Origin: Putridiphycobacter sp965367695
GTDB taxonomy: Bacteria > Bacteroidota > Bacteroidia > Flavobacteriales_D > Crocinitomicaceae
Reading direction: 5' to 3'
DNA: 64,000 nt
NCBI GenBank assembly: GCA_965367695.1
Contig: CBDUKB010000001.1
Span: 11,456-75,455 of the forward strand
Made by a program: the position numbers and the translations under genes. Every line of letters starts with the position of its first letter. The first letter of the stretch is position 1. Below are positions 1-9,310 of the stretch, piece after piece. The notes under the pieces are model-generated. The model did no database searches, was not told the DNA's origin, and was given only the letters and a program-made list of their open reading frames with translations.

Positions 1-2
1 TA

Positions 3-593
3 AATGGAGTTGCGATTGGAGAATTTACTTATGCTAGTGATAGTCAACAAATGCCAATAAGTGTATTATTTGATGATCCTTTATTATTAGAAGACAATAC
101 ACATTACATCTTTTGTGCAATTTCTTCAAGTCAAACTATTTTCTTAGGATTTGATAATGCTTTAGATTATGACGAAAATATTTCAGGAGCAGATGCAACT
201 GGTACAATGCACGGAGATGGTCATGTAACTACATTGGTAAACAATGATGGGGCTTATTCTGGATTAGGATTTGGTTCTGATTTATCAGCTGCTGTTGTAT
301 TAAATATGGTTGATCCTATTGAATTAGGAATTGATAACAACCAAGTTGAATTAGAGAAAGCATATCCAAACCCAGTAGTAAATACTTTAACAATTCCTTT
401 AAATGGAGTTGATGGTACTGGAACTTTGAATATTGTTGATCTTTCAGGAAAATTAATTTCAACGCAACAAGTTAACTTGTCAGCTTCTAAATTATTAGTA
501 GATGTATCAAGTATTGCAAATGGAATGTACGTATTTAACTTAAAATTAGAAAACGGAAAATCTTCAACTTTCAATGTAGTTGTAAGTAAATAA
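3..593 (+). CDS. C-terminal part of a T9SS-secreted protein (5' end outside window)
   Basis: The frame is open from base 3, so this is the end of a longer gene; an internal ATG at 51 is not likely to be the true start. The last ~80 residues form a type A T9SS C-terminal sorting domain: a YPNP motif followed by short beta strands, a DLSGK turn and GMYVFNLK near the end. In known T9SS systems this tail directs export through the outer membrane and is then removed. The part before it, ending in a GSDLSAAVVLNMV stretch, is not recognised and gives no enzymatic motif. The gene is followed by a strong hairpin terminator. Secretion is well supported; function is unknown. Confidence 0.8.
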   Translation, partial: NGVAIGEFTYASDSQQMPISVLFDDPLLLEDNTHYIFCAISSSQTIFLGFDNALDYDENISGADATGTMHGDGHVTTLVNNDGAYSGLGFGSDLSAAVVLNMVDPIELGIDNNQVELEKAYPNPVVNTLTIPLNGVDGTGTLNIVDLSGKLISTQQVNLSASKLLVDVSSIANGMYVFNLKLENGKSSTFNVVVSK

Positions 594-619
594 GCAGTAT
601 TCTAAATAATAAAATTTAA

Positions 620-655
620 ACCACCTGTTACCAATGCGTAGCAGGTGGTTTTTTT
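620..655 (+). terminator. Rho-independent terminator after the T9SS protein
   Basis: A 12-bp stem (620-631 with 638-649, one G-T wobble) and a 6-base loop are followed by a run of T. It sits 27 bases after the stop codon at 591-593. Confidence 0.9.
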
Positions 656-749
656 ATTCGTTTAATTGGAATTTCTTCACAAATAATTCTAAACAAATTC
701 CCTTTAATAAACATTCTAGATCACCTTATAATTAACAGATTTGTTTTGT

Positions 750-757
750 TAATTTTG
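750..757 (+). promoter_or_regulatory. TAnnTTTG -7 promoter element before the M23 peptidase
   Basis: TAATTTTG matches the Bacteroidota -7 consensus exactly. It ends 12 bases before the ATG at 770, so the leader would be very short. It also argues against a TTG start at 746, which would lie upstream of the transcript. Confidence 0.6.
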
Positions 758-769
758 GCAAAAAAACAC

Positions 770-2047
770 ATGTATAAACTTTCACTCCTATTTTTAGGGT
801 TCCTTTTTATAATTGGCTGTAAAAATGAAGCAAAAACCAAAAAGAAAGAAGTAATAGCAGTGATTGATTCAGTTGTACCATCTCAAGTGGAATATGAGTT
901 TGTATTAGACTCCTTTATTGTTCACCACGACACCATTGCACCCAACAGTACTTTAAGTCATTTATTAGCACCCTATGGTATATCTCAATGGTTCATTAAT
1001 ATAGCAGCAGAATTAGCAGCTGACAGTAGCATAGGATTAAAATATGTAACAACTGGAACGCCAGTTTTATTATTGCAAAATAAAAAAGATACTGCACATC
1101 ACTTATTGTACTGTATTTATCCAAAAAATGAAATTGAATATGTGATTTTTAATTTTTCTGATTCAGTTGAAGTTGAATTAAAAGTGAAGCCACATACCAT
1201 TGAAGAAAGAATTTTAAGTGGAGAAATAGTGGCCAATTCCAATTTAACTGTAGCGATTAATCAACAATTAAAAAACATTAACATGACAGGTGAAATGGCG
1301 GAAGAAATATCAGGTCTTTTTGCTTGGACAATCGACTTCTTTAAATTGCATCCAGGAGATAAATTTAAAGTCATTTACAATGAAAAAAGTGTAGATGGTG
1401 AACCTTATGATGTTGGGGATATCAAATACGCTTATTTCAAACACCAAAATAATGAGTTTTATTCCTTTTTTTATGTGTTAGATAGTGCTAAAAATAAAGT
1501 CGGTGTTTTTGATGAGAATGGAAAAGAAATGAAAAGACAGTTTTTAATGGCACCCGTTAAATATTCAAGAATCAGTTCAAGTTTCACCAATCGAAGATTT
1601 CATCCTGTTCAAAGAAGGTGGAAATCGCATTTAGGAACCGATTATGCCGCGCCAAAAGGTACGCCAATTTGGTCTACTGCTGATGGTTATGTAATAGCTG
1701 CCGCATATACACGCGGAAACGGAAATTATGTAAAGGTTAAACATAACGATACTTACACCACCCAATATTTACACATGACAGGTTTTGCCGCAGGAATTCG
1801 AAAAGGAGTTTATGTAAAGCAAGGACAAGTCATAGGTTTTGTTGGCAGTACTGGCTTGGCAACAGGTCCACATGTTTGTTATCGTTTTTGGAAAAATGGA
1901 AAACAAATCAATCACAGGGCTGAAAAATTCCAACCTTCCACCCCAATGCCAGATTCATTATTACAAGATTATTTGAAATTTATTGCACCGATTAAAGAAA
2001 AATTAGATCAGACTAAAATAACCCCTTATATCAAGGAAAAGAAATAG
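770..2047 (+). CDS. M23 family metallopeptidase, lipoprotein
   Basis: Predicted peptidoglycan endopeptidase of the lysostaphin/MepM type. It has a lipoprotein signal (hydrophobic stretch then IIGC), a middle region resembling the OapA/CsgG-like N-terminal part of MepM homologues, and a C-terminal M23 domain from about residue 270. The first zinc motif HLGTD is present. The second motif, normally HxH, reads PHVCYRF, so the expected zinc-binding His is Cys. ATG at 770 is preferred over TTG at 746 because a promoter element lies at 750-757 and the signal peptide then starts MYKLSLLF. The fold is clear; whether Cys supports zinc catalysis is open. It probably acts in the periplasm or at the outer membrane. 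Confidence 0.85.
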   Translation: MYKLSLLFLGFLFIIGCKNEAKTKKKEVIAVIDSVVPSQVEYEFVLDSFIVHHDTIAPNSTLSHLLAPYGISQWFINIAAELAADSSIGLKYVTTGTPVLLLQNKKDTAHHLLYCIYPKNEIEYVIFNFSDSVEVELKVKPHTIEERILSGEIVANSNLTVAINQQLKNINMTGEMAEEISGLFAWTIDFFKLHPGDKFKVIYNEKSVDGEPYDVGDIKYAYFKHQNNEFYSFFYVLDSAKNKVGVFDENGKEMKRQFLMAPVKYSRISSSFTNRRFHPVQRRWKSHLGTDYAAPKGTPIWSTADGYVIAAAYTRGNGNYVKVKHNDTYTTQYLHMTGFAAGIRKGVYVKQGQVIGFVGSTGLATGPHVCYRFWKNGKQINHRAEKFQPSTPMPDSLLQDYLKFIAPIKEKLDQTKITPYIKEKK

Positions 2048-2138
2048 TTTTTCACGCAAATAATCGAATATCAGCTTCGAATACTAAAAAATACTTGAAT
2101 TAATTAAGTTTTCAACAAAATTATCCTAGTATTTATCC

Positions 2139-2146
2139 TAAATTTG
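2139..2146 (+). promoter_or_regulatory. TAnnTTTG -7 promoter element before purH
   Basis: TAAATTTG is an exact consensus match 27 bases before the ATG at 2174. It overlaps a possible TTG start at 2144, which is therefore unlikely. Confidence 0.6.
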
Positions 2147-2173
2147 CAGACATATTTCCAAGGGCAAACTAGA

Positions 2174-3703
2174 ATGGCAGAAGTAAAAAAGATTAAAAAT
2201 GCGCTAATTTCCGTATTTAGCAAAGATGGATTGGATCCAATTGTAAAAAAATTAAACGATTTAGGAGTTGTAATTTATTCAACTGGAGGCACACAATCTC
2301 ATATCGAAAATTTAGGAATATCAGTAGTTCCTGTAGAGGAATTAACTTCCTATCCTTCAATTTTAGGAGGGAGAGTAAAAACATTACATCCAAAAATATT
2401 TGGTGGAATATTAAATCGTCGTGCATTGAGTTCAGACCAAGCACAAATTGCAGAATTCGAAATTCCTGAAATTGATTTAGTAATCGTGGATTTATATCCA
2501 TTTGAAGATACCGTAAAATCGGGAGCGAGTCATGCTGATATCATTGAAAAAATTGATATTGGAGGTATTTCATTGATACGTGCAGCGGCCAAAAATTACC
2601 AAGATGTAGTGATTATTCCTTCTATGAATCAATATGAATCGTTTTTGTCAATACTTGAAAAAGGAAATGGCGAAACAAGTATAGCAGAGAGAAAGACATT
2701 TGCTGGCGAAGCTTTCAATGTTTCTTCGCATTACGATACACATATTTTTAATTATTTTGAGCCTACACAAAAAGAAAGCTTTAAGCAAAGTATTAATCAA
2801 CCGAATGCATTAAGATATGGTGAGAACCCACATCAACACGGCACATTTTATGGAGATTTAGCAGCTATTTTTGATAAATTACATGGCAAAGAATTGTCGT
2901 ATAATAATTTATTGGATGTAGATGCAGCAGTAAATTACATGAATGAATTTAAAGACAGCAAACCAACATTTGCAATTTTAAAACACAATAATGCTTGTGG
3001 TTTAGCAACTAGAAATACACTCCTGGAAGCTTATAATGACGCTTTAGCAGGAGATCCAGTTTCAGCTTTTGGAGGAATATTAATTTCTAATAAAAAAATT
3101 GACTTGGCAACAGCCAATGAAATTCACAAATTGTTTTGTGAGGTGGTGATTGCGCCAGGGTATGAAGAAGCTGCTTTAGAAGTGTTAAAAGGAAAGAAAA
3201 ACAGGGTGATTCTTGTTCAAAAAGAATGTGAATTACCGAAAAGCCAGTTTAGAACTATTTTGAATGGTGTTTTAGTGCAAGACAAAGATTTAATTACTGA
3301 CCAAATAAAAGATTTTAAAACGGCAACAAAATTAAGTCCAAGTGAAACGGAATTGTCAGATTTGGAGTTTGCCAATAAATTGGTAAAACACACCAAGTCG
3401 AATACAATTGTTTTAGCTAAAAACAAACAATTGTTTGCTTGTGGAACCGGTCAAACTTCAAGAGTAGATGCTTTAGAGCAGGCTATTCATAAAGCCAAGT
3501 CTTTTAATTTTGATTTAAATGGAGCGGTGATGGCATCAGATGCATTTTTTCCTTTCCCTGATTGTGTAGAAATAGCAAAAAATGCAGGTATTTCAAGCGT
3601 TATTCAACCAGGAGGCTCAATAAAAGATCAATTGTCAATAGATTATTGTGATGCGAATGGAATGAGCATGGTATTTACAGGAAATAGACATTTTAAACAC
3701 TAA
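2174..3703 (+). CDS. purH: Bifunctional AICAR formyltransferase/IMP cyclohydrolase
   Basis: Catalyses the last two steps of de novo IMP synthesis in the cytoplasm: formylation of AICAR with 10-formyl-THF, then ring closure. The N-terminal MGS-like IMP cyclohydrolase domain shows ISVFSKDGL, STGGTQ and TLHPKIFGG. The C-terminal transformylase domain shows ALRYGENPHQ, the catalytic KHNNACG, DPVSAFGG and, near the end, PGGSIKD and FTGNRHFKH. The length of 509 residues is typical. I chose ATG 2174 (MAEVKKIKNAL) because the protein family starts there and a promoter lies just upstream. The gene seems to be transcribed alone; the mreB operon starts 72 bases later. Confidence 0.97.
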   Translation: MAEVKKIKNALISVFSKDGLDPIVKKLNDLGVVIYSTGGTQSHIENLGISVVPVEELTSYPSILGGRVKTLHPKIFGGILNRRALSSDQAQIAEFEIPEIDLVIVDLYPFEDTVKSGASHADIIEKIDIGGISLIRAAAKNYQDVVIIPSMNQYESFLSILEKGNGETSIAERKTFAGEAFNVSSHYDTHIFNYFEPTQKESFKQSINQPNALRYGENPHQHGTFYGDLAAIFDKLHGKELSYNNLLDVDAAVNYMNEFKDSKPTFAILKHNNACGLATRNTLLEAYNDALAGDPVSAFGGILISNKKIDLATANEIHKLFCEVVIAPGYEEAALEVLKGKKNRVILVQKECELPKSQFRTILNGVLVQDKDLITDQIKDFKTATKLSPSETELSDLEFANKLVKHTKSNTIVLAKNKQLFACGTGQTSRVDALEQAIHKAKSFNFDLNGAVMASDAFFPFPDCVEIAKNAGISSVIQPGGSIKDQLSIDYCDANGMSMVFTGNRHFKH

Positions 3704-3775
3704 AATGAACTTTAACATAGAAAGTTAATTTGAAATTAATATATTAGTAAGCTTAATACAACGGAAAAATAAAGG

Positions 3776-4804
3776 ATGGGACTATTTGATTTTTTATCAC
3801 AAGAAATTGCCATAGATTTAGGTACGGCAAATACCCTAATAATAATGAACGATAAAGTGGTTGTTGACGAACCAAGTATCGTGGCCAGGGATATTCAAAG
3901 TGGTAAAATTGTTGCAATTGGAAAGAAGGCGCAACAAATGCATGGTAAAACGCATAAATTAATTGAAACAGTTCGTCCCCTAAAAGACGGTGTAATTGCC
4001 GATTTTGAATCTGCCGAGCAAATGATTCGTGGTATGATCAAAATGATTAATACTTCCTCACGATTATTTAATCCAAGTTTAAGAATGGTTATCTGTATTC
4101 CTTCAGGAATTACAGAAGTAGAAAAAAGAGCAGTGCGTGATTCTGCAGAACATGCTGGAGCGAAAGAAGTATTTTTAATTCACGAACCAATGGCTGCTGC
4201 CATTGGAATTGGAATTGATGTAATTGAACCAATGGGTAACATGATTATTGATATCGGTGGAGGTACTTCAGAAATTGCTGTCATTGCATTGGGTGGAATT
4301 GTTTGTGATAAATCAATTAGAGTTGCTGGTGATGACTTTACACGTGATATTGAAGAATACATGCGTCGCCAACACAATATTTTGGTAGGAGAAAGAACAG
4401 CAGAACAAATTAAAATTGAAGTGGGTTCTGCCATCACTGAATTACCAGAAGATCAAGCACCAGAACCTTATCCAGTTCGAGGTAGAGATTTAATGACTGG
4501 TATACCAAAAGAAATTATGATTTCCTATGGAGAAATTGCACATGCCTTAGATAAGAGTATTGCTAAAATTGAAGAGGCGATATTGAATGCACTTGAAATG
4601 ACACCTCCAGAATTATCAGCAGATATATACAAAACAGGTATTTATTTAGCAGGAGGAGGTTCAATGTTAAGAGGGTTAGATTATAGAATTTCTTTGAAAA
4701 CAAAGTTGCCGGTGCATATTGCTGAAGATCCATTGAGAGCAGTAGCAAGAGGAACGAGTATTGCATTAAAAAATATTGATAAATTCCAATTCCTCGAAAG
4801 ATAA
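3776..4804 (+). CDS. mreB: Rod shape-determining protein MreB
   Basis: Bacterial actin that forms membrane-associated filaments and guides the elongation machinery. It has actin-type ATPase motifs: DLGTANT near residue 14 (phosphate 1), DIGGGTSEIAV near residue 160 (phosphate 2) and LAGGGSMLRGL near residue 295 (adenosine). An amphipathic N-terminus (MGLFDFLSQE) fits membrane binding. At 342 residues it has the usual length. It is the first gene of mreB-mreC-mreD-PBP2-rodA, all on the same strand with short or negative spacing after mreC, so the group is very likely one operon for lateral wall synthesis. No exact TAnnTTTG element was found upstream. Confidence 0.97.
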   Translation: MGLFDFLSQEIAIDLGTANTLIIMNDKVVVDEPSIVARDIQSGKIVAIGKKAQQMHGKTHKLIETVRPLKDGVIADFESAEQMIRGMIKMINTSSRLFNPSLRMVICIPSGITEVEKRAVRDSAEHAGAKEVFLIHEPMAAAIGIGIDVIEPMGNMIIDIGGGTSEIAVIALGGIVCDKSIRVAGDDFTRDIEEYMRRQHNILVGERTAEQIKIEVGSAITELPEDQAPEPYPVRGRDLMTGIPKEIMISYGEIAHALDKSIAKIEEAILNALEMTPPELSADIYKTGIYLAGGGSMLRGLDYRISLKTKLPVHIAEDPLRAVARGTSIALKNIDKFQFLER

Positions 4805-4840
4805 TATCGGGGAAAAACTAAAGAAGCATTCAACCATAAC

Positions 4841-5662
4841 ATGAGAAATCTATTTAAGTTTTTAAAACGTTTTAGAAATTTTTTGATTTTTCTTGTTTTA
4901 CAAATTTTTATACTGAGCCTTTTCTTTAATAGTAAAAACTACCACAAGGCAAGTTTTGTTAATTCTACCAATGCAATTTCAAGTTGGTTCTTACAAAAAA
5001 GGTACAATATTACCCGTCATTTCGACCTGGCAAAAAACAATGAATTATTAGCAAGTGAGAATGCAGAATTAATGGGGAAACTACCCATGAGTTATTACGC
5101 ATTGCAGCAGCAATTATTTCAAATAAACGATTCTGTTTATGAACAACAATATCAGTTTTTAGCAGCAACGGTTATCAATTTTTCTAATCACAAATTAAAC
5201 AATTACGCCACCATTAACAAAGGTAGTTTAGCTGGAATTGAAAAGGATATGGGAGTGATTGTTTCCAATGGAATTATTGGTTTTGTAATTGATGTCTCTC
5301 CCCATTATTCAATTGTAAGAACACTTTTGTCGGAAAGAATTAATATTATCGTTCAAGTAAACAACATAATGGGTAGTTTAGATTGGAATGGGCGAGACAT
5401 GCACCTTGGAAAAATAAAGGGAATCACTTCAAGCGCTCAAATTGTTGCTGGTGATACGGTTTATACAAAAGGAAGTAATGGGCATTTTCCAGCAGGTATT
5501 CCTATTGGAGTTGTAAATGAAGCTAGGATAGAAAATGGTGCTGCAACATTAACCATTAATATTGAGTTCACTGCAGATTTTGGTGCATTGGGACATGTAT
5601 ATGTGGTGAAAAATATATTTAAACAAGAAAAAGACAAGTTAGAGGAGGCTTATTATGAATAA
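4841..5662 (+). CDS. mreC: Rod shape-determining protein MreC
   Basis: Periplasmic scaffold of the elongasome that links MreB/MreD to PBP2. One N-terminal membrane helix (about residues 14-30) is followed by a short coiled-coil region and the beta-rich MreC domain, including NKGSLAGIEKDMGVIVSNGI and the typical VYTKGSNGHFPAGIPIGVV. At 273 residues it is in the normal range. It lies 36 bases after mreB and overlaps mreD by 8 bases, which suggests translational coupling. The family assignment is firm from sequence and position. Confidence 0.95.
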   Translation: MRNLFKFLKRFRNFLIFLVLQIFILSLFFNSKNYHKASFVNSTNAISSWFLQKRYNITRHFDLAKNNELLASENAELMGKLPMSYYALQQQLFQINDSVYEQQYQFLAATVINFSNHKLNNYATINKGSLAGIEKDMGVIVSNGIIGFVIDVSPHYSIVRTLLSERINIIVQVNNIMGSLDWNGRDMHLGKIKGITSSAQIVAGDTVYTKGSNGHFPAGIPIGVVNEARIENGAATLTINIEFTADFGALGHVYVVKNIFKQEKDKLEEAYYE

Positions 5663-6167
5663 TCAGTGGATTCAATCTGGTAGTTATTTTGTGGCTTTCT
5701 TATTAATACAAGGTTTAATTATCAATAACATAGCATTATCAGTTTACATTTATCCAATGGTGTATGTAATCGTAATCATGATGTTGCCCTTTGAAACTAA
5801 TCTTTTACTGGGTATGGGAATCGCCTTGTTAATGGGTATTGGTTTGGATACTTTGAGTGATACATTTGGACTCCATACATCAGCGGCGTTATTCTTGGCA
5901 TACATTCGACCTTTTATTTTAAAGGTTTTAAAACCCAGAGATGGATATGAGTCGAATAAATTACCCACTGTACACGATATGGGGTATACTTGGTTTTTGG
6001 CATATGCATTTGTTTGTTTACTTTTGCATCATGCCTGGTTTTTTGCCTTCGAAATATGGAGATTTGATTTAATGGGATTACTGGTCTTGAAGGTAATTTT
6101 AAGTAGTTTAGTTTCTTTTATTTTGGTTTTTATCTTCCAGTTTTTATTCTATAAACCAAGTAAATAA
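5655..6167 (+). CDS. mreD: Rod shape-determining protein MreD
   Basis: Small integral membrane protein of the elongation complex. It is almost entirely hydrophobic, with about five predicted membrane helices over 170 residues, including one with MGIGLDTLSDTFGLHT, the usual conserved acidic MreD segment. The sequence itself is weakly conserved in this family, so the call rests on topology, size and its place between mreC and PBP2. The start overlaps the end of mreC, and the next gene begins directly after its stop codon. Confidence 0.9.
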   Translation: MNNQWIQSGSYFVAFLLIQGLIINNIALSVYIYPMVYVIVIMMLPFETNLLLGMGIALLMGIGLDTLSDTFGLHTSAALFLAYIRPFILKVLKPRDGYESNKLPTVHDMGYTWFLAYAFVCLLLHHAWFFAFEIWRFDLMGLLVLKVILSSLVSFILVFIFQFLFYKPSK

Positions 6168-7985
6168 ATGAATAATTTTGACAATCGGAAATTTGTAATT
6201 ACGTTTCTAATTTTATTGATTGGAGCCGTATTTATTTTTCGATTGGCCTATATGCAATTAATTGACGATCAATGGAAATTAAGAGCGGCAGAAATCTCAG
6301 AAGATAAATTAGTCACTTATCCAGCAAGAGGGATTGTTTACGATAGGAAAGATAAAATACTCATTGATAATCAAGTATTCTACAATCTTTTAGTAATTCC
6401 TCGTGAAACAGAAGGCATTGATTCGGTAGCTTTTGCTAAGTTATTGAAATTGCCAATGGAAGATTACACCATTCGCATGAACAAAGCCAGAAAGTATTCT
6501 AAAAGAAAGCCATCTGTTTTTGAAAAGCAAATTTCACCCAAGGATTACACGCAAATTGGTCCCGAACTATATAAGTATCCTGGTTTTATTGAAGAAGAAA
6601 GAACCTTAAGGGCCTATCCGAAACCAATTGGAGCACAAATGTTGGGCTATATGAATGAAGTCAACGATAGGGATATCGACAAGGATAAATACTATAAGTC
6701 GGGCGATTACATTGGTAGAAGTGGGATTGAAAAACAATATGAACCCGTATTGCGTGGCAAGAGAGGTGTCAGGTATATTTTGCAAAATGCCATAGGATTA
6801 TATACAGGGAGCTATGAAAATGGCATGTATGATACAGTTGCCATACAGGGTAAAAATATTCAATTGGGCATTGACGCTGAATTACAGGAATATGGTGAAA
6901 AATTGATGAAAAATAAAATTGGCTGTATTGTCGCCATTGAGCCTAGTTCAGGTGAAATTTTGAGTTTGGTTACTTCGCCTAGTTACGATCCAAATTTATT
7001 AGTGGGACGTGACCTTGGGAAAAATTATATTGATTTGTTTAAAGATACTTTAAAACCTTTATTTAATCGTGCTTCCATGTCAACTTACCCGCCTGGCTCC
7101 ACTTTTAAATTAGTAATGGCTTTGATTGGTTTGCAAGAAGGTGTTGTGACACCCAACAGCAGTTTTCCATGTACAAAAAGCCTGGTTAATTGCCATAATC
7201 ACCCCACTGCACAATCCATTTCTGATGGGGTAAAAATGTCTTGTAATCCCTATTTTTATTTCCTGACTAAAAAAATCATTCAGCAAAACAAGTCACCTAA
7301 TGGATTTAAAGATGCTGGAATAGGACTAGATATTTGGCAAGATTATGTACAAAGTTTTGGAATGGGAAAAACCTTACCCACTGATTTAAATGGGGTGACA
7401 AAAGGCTTGATTCCTGGAAAAAGTTATTACGATAGAATATATGGTGAAAATAGGTGGATGTTCAGCACCATTTTTTCAATCGCCATTGGACAAGGTGAAG
7501 TTTTAGTGAATCCTATTGAAATGGCAAATTTAGCGGCCATAATGGCCAATAGAGGATTTTATTACCCGCCTCATTTTATTAAAAAAATTGAAGGTGATAC
7601 CATTGCTTCCATTTTTGAAAAAAAACATAAAACAAAAGTCGATCCTGAAAATTTTGAATATGTGATTGATGGTATGTACCGGGTGGTAAACGAAGCAGGA
7701 GGTACTGCAAGAAGAGCGAGAATAGACAGTATTCAAGTTTGTGGTAAAACGGGAACCGCACAAAATCCGCACGGAGAGGATCATTCTATTTTTATTGCCT
7801 TCGCCCCAAGAGACAATCCAAAAATTGCCATTTCGGTGTATATAGAAAATGCTGGTTTCGGAGGTACATGGGCCGCACCTATTGCAAGTTTGATGATAGA
7901 AAAATACTTAACCAATGCTATTGGTAAAGCTTCCGAAAAAAAGGAAGCGCGAATTTTAGAGGCAAATTTAATTTTGGCTAAATGA
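6168..7985 (+). CDS. mrdA: Penicillin-binding protein 2 (elongasome transpeptidase)
   Basis: Class B PBP that cross-links peptidoglycan in the lateral wall and works with RodA. It has one N-terminal membrane helix (residues 10-28), a dimerisation/pedestal domain starting YPARGIVYDRKD, and a transpeptidase domain with the active-site SxxK (PPGSTFK, Ser near residue 308), SCN and KTG (CGKTGTAQNP, near residue 526). All three catalytic motifs are intact. At 605 residues it is of normal length. Its ATG follows the mreD stop immediately, and its own end overlaps rodA by 4 bases (ATGA), so coupled translation with RodA is likely. Confidence 0.96.
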   Translation: MNNFDNRKFVITFLILLIGAVFIFRLAYMQLIDDQWKLRAAEISEDKLVTYPARGIVYDRKDKILIDNQVFYNLLVIPRETEGIDSVAFAKLLKLPMEDYTIRMNKARKYSKRKPSVFEKQISPKDYTQIGPELYKYPGFIEEERTLRAYPKPIGAQMLGYMNEVNDRDIDKDKYYKSGDYIGRSGIEKQYEPVLRGKRGVRYILQNAIGLYTGSYENGMYDTVAIQGKNIQLGIDAELQEYGEKLMKNKIGCIVAIEPSSGEILSLVTSPSYDPNLLVGRDLGKNYIDLFKDTLKPLFNRASMSTYPPGSTFKLVMALIGLQEGVVTPNSSFPCTKSLVNCHNHPTAQSISDGVKMSCNPYFYFLTKKIIQQNKSPNGFKDAGIGLDIWQDYVQSFGMGKTLPTDLNGVTKGLIPGKSYYDRIYGENRWMFSTIFSIAIGQGEVLVNPIEMANLAAIMANRGFYYPPHFIKKIEGDTIASIFEKKHKTKVDPENFEYVIDGMYRVVNEAGGTARRARIDSIQVCGKTGTAQNPHGEDHSIFIAFAPRDNPKIAISVYIENAGFGGTWAAPIASLMIEKYLTNAIGKASEKKEARILEANLILAK

Positions 7986-9310
7986 GAAGAAAGTATGCAG
8001 TTTTAGGAGATGTTGATTGGGTATTAATTGCCATGTATGTCATTTTAGTGTCATTAGGCCTTTCAAATATTTATGCCGCTGTCTATGATGCCGAACATCC
8101 CATGATATTTAATTTGGAAACGGAATATGGGAAACAATTAATGTGGATTGGTATCTCCTTGTTTTTTGGGCTTTCAATTTTATTGTTGGATGGATCTTTT
8201 ATAAAAAAGAACGCCTATTGGGTGTATGGATTTACCGTTCTATTACTATTACTGGTGCTTTTTACAACCCCAATCAATGGAGCCCGTTCTTGGTTTGGAA
8301 TAGGGAGTGTAGGAATTCAGCCTTCTGAATTTGCAAAAATTGGAATCAGTTTGGCTTTGGCAAAATACATTTCCGAAATGGGGAATCAATTTAAAGAGTT
8401 TAAATCTAAATTCAGAATAGGATTGATATTAGGTATCCCTTCTATATTGGTATTGCTTCAACCAGATGCAGGAACATTTATCATTTTTGTATCTTTTGTT
8501 TTGGTCTTGTATCGAGAAGGGCTTTCTGGAAATATTATATTGTTTGGTATCGTAGCAGTTATAGTGGCTATTATTACCTTGATTGTCGCCGATAATTCCT
8601 TTTTTATTCCCTTCACCAAAATTAAAGTAACTGGCAAGTTTGGCATATTTTTATTTATTACACTATTAGTTGTTATAGCGATTGTAATGGTAAAAAATTA
8701 TGTCATTCCAAGGAATAGAAAAAGCCTATATCGTGCCATCATTGGTGGTTTTATTGTTTCCATTGTATTCGTCAATTTTGTAGAGGTGGGTTATTCTAAT
8801 ATTTTGCAAAGTCACCAAAAAGAAAGAATTGATTTATTGTTAGGAAAAATTGATGATCCGGATGGGAAAGGCTATAACATCAATCGTTCAAAAGCTGCAA
8901 TTGGTTCTGGTGGTTTTTTAGGAAATGGTTATATGCAAGCAAAATTAGCCAATGCCAATCAACGTCATGTCCCTATGCAAAGTACTGATTTTATTTTTTG
9001 TACTTGGTCTGAAGAACGCGGGTTTTTAGGCGCCTCCTTTTTAATTATTTTATATGTTGGACTGATGATGAAAATAATTACCATAGCAGAAAGACAAAGG
9101 TCACGATTCACCAGAATTTATGCCTATTGTGTGTTGGGAATTTTCTTTTTTCACATGTTAATCAATATTGGAATGGCCATTGGTTTGGCTCCAGTAATCG
9201 GAATTCCACTTCCATTTTTTAGTTATGGTGGTTCAAGTATGATGGGCTTCACCATTTTACTTTTTACTTTGATTAAATTAGATGCAGAAAGAAAAAATGT
9301 ACTGCAATAA
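7982..9310 (+). CDS. rodA: Rod shape-determining protein RodA (SEDS glycosyltransferase)
   Basis: SEDS-family peptidoglycan polymerase that uses lipid II and pairs with PBP2. About ten hydrophobic helices are visible. SEDS hallmarks are present: NGARSWF, IQPSEFAKIG, LLQPDAGTFI, the periplasmic QSTDFIF followed by EERGFLGA, and PFFSYGGSSM near the C-terminus. At 442 residues it is somewhat longer than proteobacterial RodA, with an extra hydrophobic segment in the middle (about residues 195-270). It overlaps PBP2 by 4 bases and the next gene by 1 base. Confidence 0.95.
   Translation: MRRKYAVLGDVDWVLIAMYVILVSLGLSNIYAAVYDAEHPMIFNLETEYGKQLMWIGISLFFGLSILLLDGSFIKKNAYWVYGFTVLLLLLVLFTTPINGARSWFGIGSVGIQPSEFAKIGISLALAKYISEMGNQFKEFKSKFRIGLILGIPSILVLLQPDAGTFIIFVSFVLVLYREGLSGNIILFGIVAVIVAIITLIVADNSFFIPFTKIKVTGKFGIFLFITLLVVIAIVMVKNYVIPRNRKSLYRAIIGGFIVSIVFVNFVEVGYSNILQSHQKERIDLLLGKIDDPDGKGYNINRSKAAIGSGGFLGNGYMQAKLANANQRHVPMQSTDFIFCTWSEERGFLGASFLIILYVGLMMKIITIAERQRSRFTRIYAYCVLGIFFFHMLINIGMAIGLAPVIGIPLPFFSYGGSSMMGFTILLFTLIKLDAERKNVLQ

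Noticed and set aside
2217..2501. Minus-strand ORF inside purH
   Set aside because: It is a shadow of the purH frame with no start signal, no family similarity and biased Leu/Phe content.
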